Source: Enterocloster aldenensis (lineage in GTDB: Bacteria > Bacillota > Clostridia > Lachnospirales > Lachnospiraceae). From it: a stretch of 64,000 nt of DNA. A program made the position numbers and the translations under genes. Shown here piece by piece: positions 37,382-45,403 of the stretch. The notes beneath the pieces were generated by a model. The model searched no databases, was not told the origin of the DNA, and saw only the letters and a program-made list of their open reading frames with translations. Position 1 is the first letter of the stretch, and each line of letters begins with the position of its first letter. Where the stretch lies: positions 90,798-154,797 of the forward strand of contig NZ_QVEX01000013.1 of assembly GCF_003434055.1 (NCBI RefSeq). The letters are read 5' to 3'.

Positions 37382-38329
37382 TTATTGATGGATTTGAGTT
37401 CCGGTCAGTCCTTGGATTCCCTCTTTTGCTTTTTCAAGCAAGGTTATGAGTGCAGTACGTCCCTCTTTGGACTCTGCGAATTTCACAGCGGCCTGAACCT
37501 TTGGCAGCATGGAGCCGGGTGCAAAATGTCCCTCTTCCATATATACCTTGGCCTGGTCCGGTGTGAGATTATCCAACCACTTTTCTTCCGGTTTTCCGAA
37601 GTTGATAGCTACCTTTTCCACTGCAGTGAGGATGATTAAGAAATCAGCGTTCAGTTCCTCTGCTAACAGTTCACTGGCAAAATCCTTGTCGATAACAGCG
37701 CTGGCGCCCTTTAAATGATTACCCTGACGGGTAACCGGGATTCCGCCGCCCCCGCATGCAATGACCAGCTGACCGGAGTCAACCAGGGAGCGGATAGCGC
37801 CGATTTCAACAATTTCAGCAGGCTTTGGAGAAGCAACCACACGTCTGTAACCGCGTCCTGCGTCCTCCTTCATGATATATCCGTATTTTTCGGATGCAAT
37901 CTTGGCCTGTTCCTCGGTCATGAAGTGGCCGATTGGCTTGCTGGGAGCGTCAAATGCAGGATCTTCTGCATCCACACGCACCTGTGTAATCATGGTAGCA
38001 ACCGGGATATCGTACATTTCGCGGTTGTAAAGTTCCTCTCTCAGGGCGTTCTGAAGGTCATAGCCGATGTAGGCCTGGCTCATTGCCACACAGACGGAGA
38101 GGGGAGTGTTTGGCTGGTTTGCGTCTTCGCGGCTCAGCGCGGCCATGGCATTGTTGATCATGCCGACCTGCGGGCCATTGCCATGGGCTACGATGACTTC
38201 GCAACCTTCTTCAATGAGGTCCACGATAGCTTTCGCGGTAATCTTAACAGCTATCATCTGTTCAGGAAGTGTGTTGCCAAGAGCGTTGCCGCCCAATGCG
38301 ATGACAATACGTTTTTTCTTGTTTTCCAT
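37382..38329 (-). CDS. arcC: Carbamate kinase
   Basis: About 315 residues from ATG 38329 (the in-frame 38392 start precedes it without a site). It transfers phosphate from carbamoyl phosphate to ADP, giving ATP, ammonia and CO2. Motifs: IVIALGGNALG at the start, EVIVAHGNGPQVG, VVASPKPAEIVE, and ACGGGGIPV. Downstream of the ygeW carbamoyltransferase gene, so it harvests ATP from the carbamoyl phosphate released from purine-derived ureido groups (inference from context). Confidence 0.95.
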   Translation of the reverse strand: MENKKKRIVIALGGNALGNTLPEQMIAVKITAKAIVDLIEEGCEVIVAHGNGPQVGMINNAMAALSREDANQPNTPLSVCVAMSQAYIGYDLQNALREELYNREMYDIPVATMITQVRVDAEDPAFDAPSKPIGHFMTEEQAKIASEKYGYIMKEDAGRGYRRVVASPKPAEIVEIGAIRSLVDSGQLVIACGGGGIPVTRQGNHLKGASAVIDKDFASELLAEELNADFLIILTAVEKVAINFGKPEEKWLDNLTPDQAKVYMEEGHFAPGSMLPKVQAAVKFAESKEGRTALITLLEKAKEGIQGLTGTQIHQ

Positions 38330-38405
38330 AGTGAAATTCCCCTTTACAGGCGGGATATGAGGGTACCCCGCATTGTTATTTGCACAATACAACTTATTTT
38401 GGAGA

Positions 38406-38440
38406 TAAAAAGGGCTGCAGGACCGTTGTCCGGCAGCCCC
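38406..38440 (-). terminator. Terminator between ygeW and arcC
   Basis: On the minus strand GGGGCTGCCGGAC-AACG-GTCCTGCAGCCC is followed by TTTTTATC. It lies 29 bases after the ygeW stop and would lower arcC/permease expression relative to the upstream genes. Confidence 0.85.
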
Positions 38441-38468
38441 TACAATGTACTACGAATGAGTTTGGGAT

Positions 38469-39662
38469 TTATTTGAATACTCTTGGTGTTCCTTTTTCTT
38501 CCAGTTTCTTTAAGATGTCGGCTGGATCAGCAAACTTAGCTAACATGATCATGGCAGCAATCACATATGGCTTGTAGCTGGCTTCCTTGTACAGTGGGTC
38601 GCGGTAACGGTCAAATACAGTTGCCTCAACCTCGCCGTCCTTGCAGCTTACATCGTTGATGTCAGCAGGTAAGCAGTGCAGGTACAGTGCCTTGCCGTCC
38701 TTGGTGGTCTTCATCAGTTCTTCGGTACAGCACCAGTCTTTGTGCTCTGCGTTCTGAGCCAGCAGTTCTTTCTCCAGTGCCTTGATGCCGTCGGAATCGC
38801 CTTCAGCGTACAGGTTGGTTCTCTTTTCCATGGCTGCAAATGGAGCCCAGCTCTTTGGATATACGATATCGGCATCCTTGAATGCGTCAGCCATGTCATG
38901 GGATACGCGGAAGGAACCGCCGGTCTTCTCAGCGTTCTTTCTTGCAACTTCCTCAACCTCAGGCATGATCTCATAGCCTTCCGGATGAGCCAGGACAACT
39001 TCCATACCCATACGTGTCATCAGGCCTACAACGCCCTGAGGAACGGAGAGAGGCTTGCCGTAGGAAGGAGAGTAAGCCCATGTCATGGCTAACTTCTTGC
39101 CCTTTAAGTTCTCTACGCCGCCGAACTCGTGGATGATGTGCAGCATATCAGCCATACACTGTGTCGGATGGTCGATGTCGCACTGTAAGTTAACCAGGGT
39201 TGGTTTCTGCTCAAGGATACCGTCCTTGTGGCCCTGTGTAACAGCGTCAACAACTTCGTGCATGTAAGCATTGCCCTTGCCGATGTACATGTCATCGCGG
39301 ATACCGATGACGTCAGCCATGAAGGAAATCATGTTAGCTGTCTCGCGGACAGTCTCGCCATGGGCTACCTGGCTCTTACCCTCGTCCAAATCCTGGACTT
39401 CCAGGCCTAACAGGTTACATGCGGAAGCAAAGGAGAAACGTGTACGTGTGGAATTGTCACGGAATAAGGAGATGCCAAGGCCGCTCTCAAATACCTTTGT
39501 GGAAATGTTGTTCTCCCTCATGTAGCGCAGGGCATCGGCAACCGTCCATACTGCTTCCAGTTCCTCATCGGTCTTCTCCCAGGTCAGGAAGAAGTCGTTC
39601 TCGTACATTTCCTTGAAATTAAGGCTGTTTAACTTATCAATGTAATCCTGTAATGTTTTCAT
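38469..39662 (-). CDS. ygeW: Knotted carbamoyltransferase YgeW
   Basis: The protein has 397 residues. The carbamoyl-phosphate loop is LFRDNSTRTRFSFASACNLLG (key STRTR; about residues 68-73), followed by QCDIDHPTQCMADM and YLHCLPADINDV. It belongs to the aspartate/ornithine carbamoyltransferase superfamily. YgeW occurs in purine and selenium-hydroxylase clusters and is thought to act on a ureido intermediate of uric-acid breakdown, releasing carbamoyl phosphate for ArcC. The natural substrate is inferred from context. Confidence 0.93.
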   Translation of the reverse strand: MKTLQDYIDKLNSLNFKEMYENDFFLTWEKTDEELEAVWTVADALRYMRENNISTKVFESGLGISLFRDNSTRTRFSFASACNLLGLEVQDLDEGKSQVAHGETVRETANMISFMADVIGIRDDMYIGKGNAYMHEVVDAVTQGHKDGILEQKPTLVNLQCDIDHPTQCMADMLHIIHEFGGVENLKGKKLAMTWAYSPSYGKPLSVPQGVVGLMTRMGMEVVLAHPEGYEIMPEVEEVARKNAEKTGGSFRVSHDMADAFKDADIVYPKSWAPFAAMEKRTNLYAEGDSDGIKALEKELLAQNAEHKDWCCTEELMKTTKDGKALYLHCLPADINDVSCKDGEVEATVFDRYRDPLYKEASYKPYVIAAMIMLAKFADPADILKKLEEKGTPRVFK

Positions 39663-40004
39663 TTGATTTACTCCTTTAATATGATTTATTTATATTTTTT
39701 GGTTTTAGTATCCGGGTGCCCGGGCCTGCAGTCTTTCGGCGGCTTTCAGCATAAGCCGCCGAAATCGAAACAGGTCACTAGGACTTCATGGAAAATGGTT
39801 TACGAATAAGCAGGATGCAATTATATATAATTTTTCATAGGGCGTATGCCCTATGCTTTTTGGCCGCCCCACAGGCCAGGAAGATGGCACTGCGGACCAG
39901 CGGGATGGCAAAACCACACTGATGGCAGCCAAAAAATCACCCTGCGGACAATAATCTAAGATAATGATGATTCTTTATGGGTAGTTCCTAAATAATGATG
40001 ATTC
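39663..40004. other. 342-base spacer between ygeY and ygeW with hairpins
   Basis: No gene is supported. It contains TTTCGGCGGCTT (39734-39745) / AAGCCGCCGAAA (39753-39764), CATAGGGC-GTAT-GCCCTATG (39836-39855; T-run on the plus side only) and a direct repeat TAATGATGATTCTT at ~39962 and ~39993. The two genes may be separately transcribed or processed here. Confidence 0.6.
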
Positions 40005-41321
40005 TTACTTGCAATATACAGCAGGCAGCGCCGCATAAACAGCTGCACATGTAACCAGATCCTGCTTCCAGGTAATCTCGTTAGGAGCATGGGCCTGAGC
40101 CTCAGCGCCAGGTCCAAAGCCGATGCATGGAATACCATTACGTCCCATGATGGAAACGCCGTTGGTTGAGAAGGTCCACTTATCGGTAAGAGGACGTGCC
40201 TTTCTCATCTCCTCGGTGGCAGCAGCGCCGATACGCTCGTTGCCGTACAGGTTCTTGTAAGCATCTTCCAGGGCCTTGGTAACCTCATGGTCTTCCGGAA
40301 TGACCCAGGTTGGGAAGTAGCACTCGATTGGATATGTAAGACCTTTGTAGGAAGGACGGGAATACTCATACATGGAAACAGTAACATCATCGCCGTACTT
40401 TTTAACAGCTGGAAGCGCGCGGATCTCATCCAGGCAGCTTTCCCATGTCTCGCCTGCGGTCATGCGGCGGTCAAGGGATACGGAGCAGGAATCGGCAACT
40501 GCACAGCGGCTTGGGGATGTGAAGAAAATCTCGGAGGTGGTAACTGTGCCGCGTCCTAAGAAGTTGGCTTCCTTCCACTGTGAGTTGTATTTCTCATCTA
40601 ACATCTTAACAAGGCCTTTAACTTCCTTGTCATCAGCAGCGTCATTCTCGTTCAGCGCGCGTACGTCCTGAAGGATGTCAGCCATCTTGTAGATAGCGTT
40701 GTCTCCGCGCTCAGGAGCGGAACCGTGGCAGGAAACACCCTTAACGTCAATGCGGATTTCCATACGTCCCCTCTGTCCGCGGTAGATGCCGCCGTCAGTA
40801 GGCTCTGTGGATACTACGAAGTCCGGGCGTACCTTGTCTTCGTTGATGATGTACTGCCAGCAAAGACCATCACAATCCTCTTCCTGAACCGTACCGGTTA
40901 CCAGAACCGTGTACTTGTCGCTTAACAGTCCCAGGTCCTTCATGATTTTTGCGCCGTATACAGCACTTACGATACCGCCGCACTGGTCAGACACGCCGCG
41001 TCCGCCGATCTCGGTGTCATTCTCATAACCCTCGTACGGATCGAAGTTCCAGTTGTTCTTATTGCCGATACCAACCGTATCGATGTGGGCGTCAAAGCCG
41101 ATTAAGGTCTTGCCGGTTCCCATGTAGCCAAGTACGTTGCCCATTGGGTCAATCTCAACCTTGGTGAAGTCAAGCTTCCTCATCTCCTCGGCGATGCGTT
41201 CGATGTGTGCCTTCTCATCGCAGCTCTCGCCTGGGAACTTAACGATATCGCGTAAGAACTTGGTCATGTCTTTCTGATAATTCTGTGCAGCTTCTTTGAT
41301 TTTAGCGTAATCCAGATTCAT
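40005..41321 (-). CDS. ygeY: YgeY family M20-type hydrolase (selenium-metabolism linked)
   Basis: About 438 residues from ATG 41321; GGAGG is 11 bases upstream, while ATGs at 41345 and 41330 are too near or before it. M20 metallopeptidase/deacetylase fold: metal ligands in [10 protein letters not shown] (about residues 70-79), VQEEDCDG with the catalytic Glu, and a dimerisation domain with [13 protein letters not shown]. YgeY is linked to uric-acid/purine breakdown and thought to hydrolyse a ureido-type intermediate on the way to diaminopropionate. Exact step inferred. Confidence 0.92.
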   Translation of the reverse strand: MNLDYAKIKEAAQNYQKDMTKFLRDIVKFPGESCDEKAHIERIAEEMRKLDFTKVEIDPMGNVLGYMGTGKTLIGFDAHIDTVGIGNKNNWNFDPYEGYENDTEIGGRGVSDQCGGIVSAVYGAKIMKDLGLLSDKYTVLVTGTVQEEDCDGLCWQYIINEDKVRPDFVVSTEPTDGGIYRGQRGRMEIRIDVKGVSCHGSAPERGDNAIYKMADILQDVRALNENDAADDKEVKGLVKMLDEKYNSQWKEANFLGRGTVTTSEIFFTSPSRCAVADSCSVSLDRRMTAGETWESCLDEIRALPAVKKYGDDVTVSMYEYSRPSYKGLTYPIECYFPTWVIPEDHEVTKALEDAYKNLYGNERIGAAATEEMRKARPLTDKWTFSTNGVSIMGRNGIPCIGFGPGAEAQAHAPNEITWKQDLVTCAAVYAALPAVYCK

Positions 41322-41432
41322 TGTTTTCATTTCCTCCATATACATTTGTATTCATAATGTGGTGGTGCCGCCCGGCAGGGGTGAACCGCGGGCAGCGGTG
41401 GTGATTGGGTTTATTGGATGATGCTTTATTGC

Positions 41433-42641
41433 TTATTTATCGAGACCTTTCCATACAATGTTCTTGTAACGGTCAGGGTCCGTATCGCCTTCAGTTGAGA
41501 AGAGCAGGACTTTGGAAGATGCGTCCAGTCCGATGTCATTTCTCAGATCCTTGTACTCATCCATGGTCATGACGGCTGCCAGTGCGCCGAATGGGGCAGC
41601 GCCGGACTCGCCGGATGTAACAGGCGCGTCGCCCTTGATGGGAGCGCCCAGCATACGCATGCCGTTTGCAGCTACCCAGTCCGGGGCAGCGATGAATACT
41701 TTTACATGGTTCTTTAAGATATCCCAGGAAATGGTGTTTGGCTCGCCGCATGCAAGACCGGCCATGATGGTTTCCATGTCGCCGTCCACGATGCGGATGT
41801 CGCCGTCGCCTGCAGCAGCGCCCTTGTAGAGACATGCGGCTGCTTCTGCTTCCACCACAACAAAGGTTGGCGGGTTATCGGCATAAAGGTTGGAGTAGTA
41901 TCCCACCACGGCCCCTGCCAGGGAACCGACGCCTGCCTGTACGAAAATGTGGGTCGGACGCTCGCAGCCGTATTCCTTTAACTGCTCGCCGGCTTCCATG
42001 GCCATGGTCCCGTAACCCTGCATGATCCAGGCCGGAATCTCTTCGTAGCCGTCCCAGGCCGTATCCTGTACAATCACGCCTCTCTCTGTCTCGTCCGCCT
42101 CTTTGGCTGCCAGACGTACACAGTCATCGTAGTTCATCTCCTGGATGTCTACCTGTGCGCCTTCCTTTGCAATGTTCTGAAGACGTGTCTGGGTGGAACC
42201 CTTAGGCATATGTACAACAGCCTTCTGGCCCAGGCGGTTGGCTGCCCATGCAACGCCACGGCCGTGGTTGCCGTCTGTGGCTGTGAAGAAGGTTGCCTGG
42301 CCAAATTCTTTTCTTAACTGGTCAGAAGTGAGGACGCTGTAGGGAAGCTCGGACACATCCTTGCCTGTCTCGCTGGCAATGTAGCGCGCCATTGCGAAGG
42401 AACCGCCCAGTACTTTGAATGCGTTGAGGCCAAAGCGGTAGGACTCATCCTTTAAGTAAATCTCCTTTACTCCCAGATACTCAGCCATGTGGTCCAGCTT
42501 TGTAAGTGGTGTCTTGCTGTACTGAGGAAAGCTTTCGTGGAAGGTCCTTGCCTTCCCGATTTCCTCAAGGCCCATGATCGGCAGGTTCTTATCATCTGTC
42601 TTTGGCATATGATTGACCGCCCATTGAATCTTCTGATCCAT
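41433..42641 (-). CDS. ygeX: Diaminopropionate ammonia-lyase
   Basis: The protein has 402 residues; PLP fold-type II. The Schiff-base Lys is K76 in LNAFKVLGGSFA; the PLP phosphate region is DGNHGRGVAWAANRLG and the Gly loop QAGVGSLAGAV. It converts 2,3-diaminopropionate to pyruvate and two ammonia (also known as DpaL). In this cluster it supplies the terminal step from purine to pyruvate. It follows the YheO-like regulator gene by 47 bases. Confidence 0.96.
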   Translation of the reverse strand: MDQKIQWAVNHMPKTDDKNLPIMGLEEIGKARTFHESFPQYSKTPLTKLDHMAEYLGVKEIYLKDESYRFGLNAFKVLGGSFAMARYIASETGKDVSELPYSVLTSDQLRKEFGQATFFTATDGNHGRGVAWAANRLGQKAVVHMPKGSTQTRLQNIAKEGAQVDIQEMNYDDCVRLAAKEADETERGVIVQDTAWDGYEEIPAWIMQGYGTMAMEAGEQLKEYGCERPTHIFVQAGVGSLAGAVVGYYSNLYADNPPTFVVVEAEAAACLYKGAAAGDGDIRIVDGDMETIMAGLACGEPNTISWDILKNHVKVFIAAPDWVAANGMRMLGAPIKGDAPVTSGESGAAPFGALAAVMTMDEYKDLRNDIGLDASSKVLLFSTEGDTDPDRYKNIVWKGLDK

Positions 42642-42688
42642 ATTACATAATCCTCCTTGTATGTGTGTTGCTGTTTATGATTATAATG

Positions 42689-43351
42689 TTATTTCTTATC
42701 ATCTGCCTTGCGGCTGTTAACGTCAATGTAACTGTACAAAGTGAATTTGGAGATTCCGAAGTACTTGGAAACTTTGTCACCCGACTTAGTGATAAGGAAG
42801 GCGCCTGCATCGTTTAAGAACTGGATGGCAGTTACTTTTTCCTCCTTATTCATCAGAGCGGCCGGCTTCCCGATAAGGGCCACCGACTGTTCAATCAGGG
42901 TGTCTAACAGGTCATTGACATTGTGGACAATCTGTTCGGGCTGCTGCTTCACGTCCGCTTGGGGTTCGGTATCGATGAGAGCTTTGATGGAACGGTCCAC
43001 GGTCATCAGTCCGGTTATATCATAATTAAGGGAAAGCAGGTAATCAATGGAATCGCCTTCCTTATTACGGATATAAAAGGTACTGGATTTCAGTATCTTG
43101 CCGTTGGATGTACGGGTAAGGTATCCAAGATGGTCTTTCAAAGTGGCCGGATCCTTGTGAAGGGTCTCCAGAACTACCTTGGAGGGTCCGTCCCCTTCCT
43201 GGCGGTTGGTCACATGCCCATTATTGATATGTACAATGGAGTGTTCCAGGTCATGCCTTGCCAGGTCATGGATCACAATTTCACAGTCTGGTCCGAACTG
43301 CCTTGCCAGGCCGTCAGCAAGCTGCTTTAAAAGGTCTAGTGTGTATGCCAT
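42689..43351 (-). CDS. YheO-like PAS-HTH transcriptional regulator
   Basis: About 220 residues from ATG 43351 (AAGGAAG upstream; an in-frame 43414 start is possible). The N-terminal PAS-like YheO domain (about 1-115: ADGLARQFGPDCEIVIHDLARHDLEHSIVHI) should bind a small molecule. The C-terminal HTH (about 180-215: FLITKSGDKVSKYFGISKFTLYSYI) binds DNA. DauR, its relative, controls catabolic genes. First gene of the ygeXYW-arcC operon and divergent from ssnA, so the likely local regulator of both operons. Confidence 0.85.
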   Translation of the reverse strand: MAYTLDLLKQLADGLARQFGPDCEIVIHDLARHDLEHSIVHINNGHVTNRQEGDGPSKVVLETLHKDPATLKDHLGYLTRTSNGKILKSSTFYIRNKEGDSIDYLLSLNYDITGLMTVDRSIKALIDTEPQADVKQQPEQIVHNVNDLLDTLIEQSVALIGKPAALMNKEEKVTAIQFLNDAGAFLITKSGDKVSKYFGISKFTLYSYIDVNSRKADDKK

Positions 43352-43533
43352 AGCTTTCTTCTTCCTTTCTTCGGACTCTTCAAATTCCAATCGGTTTCTG
43401 GTTACTTTGTACAATAAACATTTCGCTATATTGTGACGCGTTGTTTATGATTCCATCATAGCACAAAAAAAATGAATTGCAAGAGGTTTTTACAAAAAAA
43501 TTTAGAATATCTAAAAAATTTTGCATTTTATGC

Positions 43534-43625
43534 TTGCAAATGGGGGTATAAGGTGTTAGTATAGGGTTACAGGAAGTCCTATCCTATCTTATTAAAGTTT
43601 ATGGTTTTAAGAATGGTTTTAGGAC
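43534..43625 (+). promoter_or_regulatory. ssnA promoter and structured leader
   Basis: TTGCAA (43534-43539), 17 bases, TAGTAT (43557-43562) form a plausible promoter. The leader has GTCCTA (43576-43581) pairing with TAGGAC (43620-43625). With the start at 43690 the 5' leader is about 120 bases. It may be a regulatory RNA; no known riboswitch consensus was recognised. Confidence 0.45.
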
Positions 43626-43689
43626 AAATTGTTTCTGTCTGACACATATAATTATTTTAAAGTATTCTATAAAGAAAAGGAGAGAGGTT

Positions 43690-45021
43690 ATGTTAGTTAT
43701 TGGGAACGGACGTCTGGTGACAAGGGATGCCGGTAATCCATTCATCGAGAACGGCGCGGTGGCAATGGATGGGAATGTGATTAAGAAAGTAGGTACACTG
43801 GAAGAAGTGAAGAAGGAATTCCCGGAGGCTGAGTTCGTTGATGCCAAGGGGGGCGTCATCATGCCGGCATTCATCAATACCCATGAGCACATCTACAGCG
43901 CCATGGCCAGGGGACTTTCTATTAAGGGATATAACCCCAAAGGGTTTTTGGATATCCTGGACGGTATGTGGTGGACCATTGACCGCCATCTGACCAATGA
44001 GCAGACACGCCAGAGCGCAAGGGCCACTTACCTGGATTCCATTAAGAACGGCGTTACCACTGTGTTTGACCATCATGCCAGCTTTGGTGAGATCCACGAC
44101 AGTCTTTTCGCCATCGAGGATGCCGCCAAGGAGATGGGAATCAGGACCTGTCTTTGCTACGAGGTTTCAGACAGGGACGGCATGGACAAGGCAAGGGCTG
44201 CCGTCATGGAGAATGCGGCCTGGATTAAACATGCCCTGGCGGATGAGACAGACATGCTGGCAGGCATGATGGGCATGCACGCGCAGTTTACCATTTCCGA
44301 TGAGACCATGGAGCTGGCAGCTGCCAACAAGCCTGCCGAGGTAGGATACCACATCCATGTGGCTGAGGGCATTGAGGACCTTCATGACTGCCTTAAGAAG
44401 TATGGCAAGAGGATTGTGGACCGTCTCATGGACAACAATATTTTAGGAAGCAAGACGCTGTTAGGCCACTGCATCTATGTGAATTCCCATGAGATGGATT
44501 TAATCAGGGATACGGATACCATGGTCGTACATAACCCCGAGTCCAACATGGGCAATGCCTGCGGATGCCCCCCAACCATGGAGATTGTGCACAGGGGCAT
44601 TCTGACCGGTCTTGGGACGGACGGTTATACACATGACATGACGGAGTCCATGAAGGTGGCCAACGTACTGCACAAGCACCATCTGTGCGATGCCAACGCA
44701 GCATGGGGCGAGGTTCCCCAGATGCTCTTTGAGGGCAATGCAAAGATTGCGGGCCGTTACTTTAAGAAGCCTCTTGGGGTGCTGAAGGAAGGCGCTGCCG
44801 CCGATGTGATCGTAACCGACTACATCCCGTTAACACCAATGGACGCTTCCAACATCAACGGACACATCCTGTTCGGCATGACCGGCAGAAGCGTCATAAC
44901 CACTGTATGTAACGGCAAGGTCCTTATGAAAGACCGTGAACTGGTTGGCCTGGATGAGGAGAAGATCCTTTATGAGGTAAGGGAAGAGGCTAAGAAGCTG
45001 GAGCGTTCCATCAACGGTTAA
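43690..45021 (+). CDS. ssnA: SsnA family amidohydrolase
   Basis: The protein has 443 residues. Amidohydrolase superfamily: metal motif FINTHEHIYSAMARG (about residue 58), HIHVAEG, LGHCIYVN and GTDGYTHDM (about 314-322). AGGAGAGAGG precedes the start. The protein is encoded beside ygfK and selenium-dependent hydroxylases and acts as a purine/pyrimidine ring-opening hydrolase in the purine cluster. Exact substrate is inferred from context. Confidence 0.92.
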   Translation: MLVIGNGRLVTRDAGNPFIENGAVAMDGNVIKKVGTLEEVKKEFPEAEFVDAKGGVIMPAFINTHEHIYSAMARGLSIKGYNPKGFLDILDGMWWTIDRHLTNEQTRQSARATYLDSIKNGVTTVFDHHASFGEIHDSLFAIEDAAKEMGIRTCLCYEVSDRDGMDKARAAVMENAAWIKHALADETDMLAGMMGMHAQFTISDETMELAAANKPAEVGYHIHVAEGIEDLHDCLKKYGKRIVDRLMDNNILGSKTLLGHCIYVNSHEMDLIRDTDTMVVHNPESNMGNACGCPPTMEIVHRGILTGLGTDGYTHDMTESMKVANVLHKHHLCDANAAWGEVPQMLFEGNAKIAGRYFKKPLGVLKEGAAADVIVTDYIPLTPMDASNINGHILFGMTGRSVITTVCNGKVLMKDRELVGLDEEKILYEVREEAKKLERSING

Positions 45022-45403
45022 GGATGTGCGGATTAGTGGGACTGCCTTCCAGGTCTGGATAGGCTTTCCCCTATATATAAGAAGACGCAGCATGTATAAT
45101 TAGGTAAACAACTGATTGCAGGGCGGCGGGAATCAGCACCTCAGGGCAACATTCCCTGGGCGGCTGAGCCGGATAAGATAAATCCCCGGTGTTAAAATCG
45201 GGGAACCAAGGAGGACATTGGGCGGCGGGGCTTATGCAGCCCCACGGCCCGTGTATCCGGTGCTGGGACCTGGTCTGGTGCTTATAATAAGGTAACTCCT
45301 GGTCTGAACTTAGGAAACGCAAGGCGGATCCTAGGCCGGAACAGGGGAAAAGCAAGGAAAATCCCTGGCATGAACAGGGAAAGGCAAGGAGGATAAGAAT
45401 AAA
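45022..45403 (+). promoter_or_regulatory. 382-base ygfK leader with hairpins and 33-bp repeats
   Basis: No gene. Hairpins CAGGG...CCCTG (~45139-45157), TCCCCG...CGGGGA (~45182-45205) and a GC-rich hairpin (~45216-45252) are followed by three imperfect 32-33 bp tandem units starting AAGG at 45289, 45321 and 45354. The last feeds directly into the AAGGAGG ribosome site of ygfK. It looks like a structured leader, not identified. Confidence 0.6.

Noticed and set aside
39836..39855. Terminator of ygeY
   Set aside because: The T-run lies on the plus-strand side only, so it is not a standard terminator for the minus-strand gene.
45022..45403. Moco, cobalamin or SAM riboswitch before ygfK
   Set aside because: Hairpins are present, but none of the consensus cores I know could be matched.
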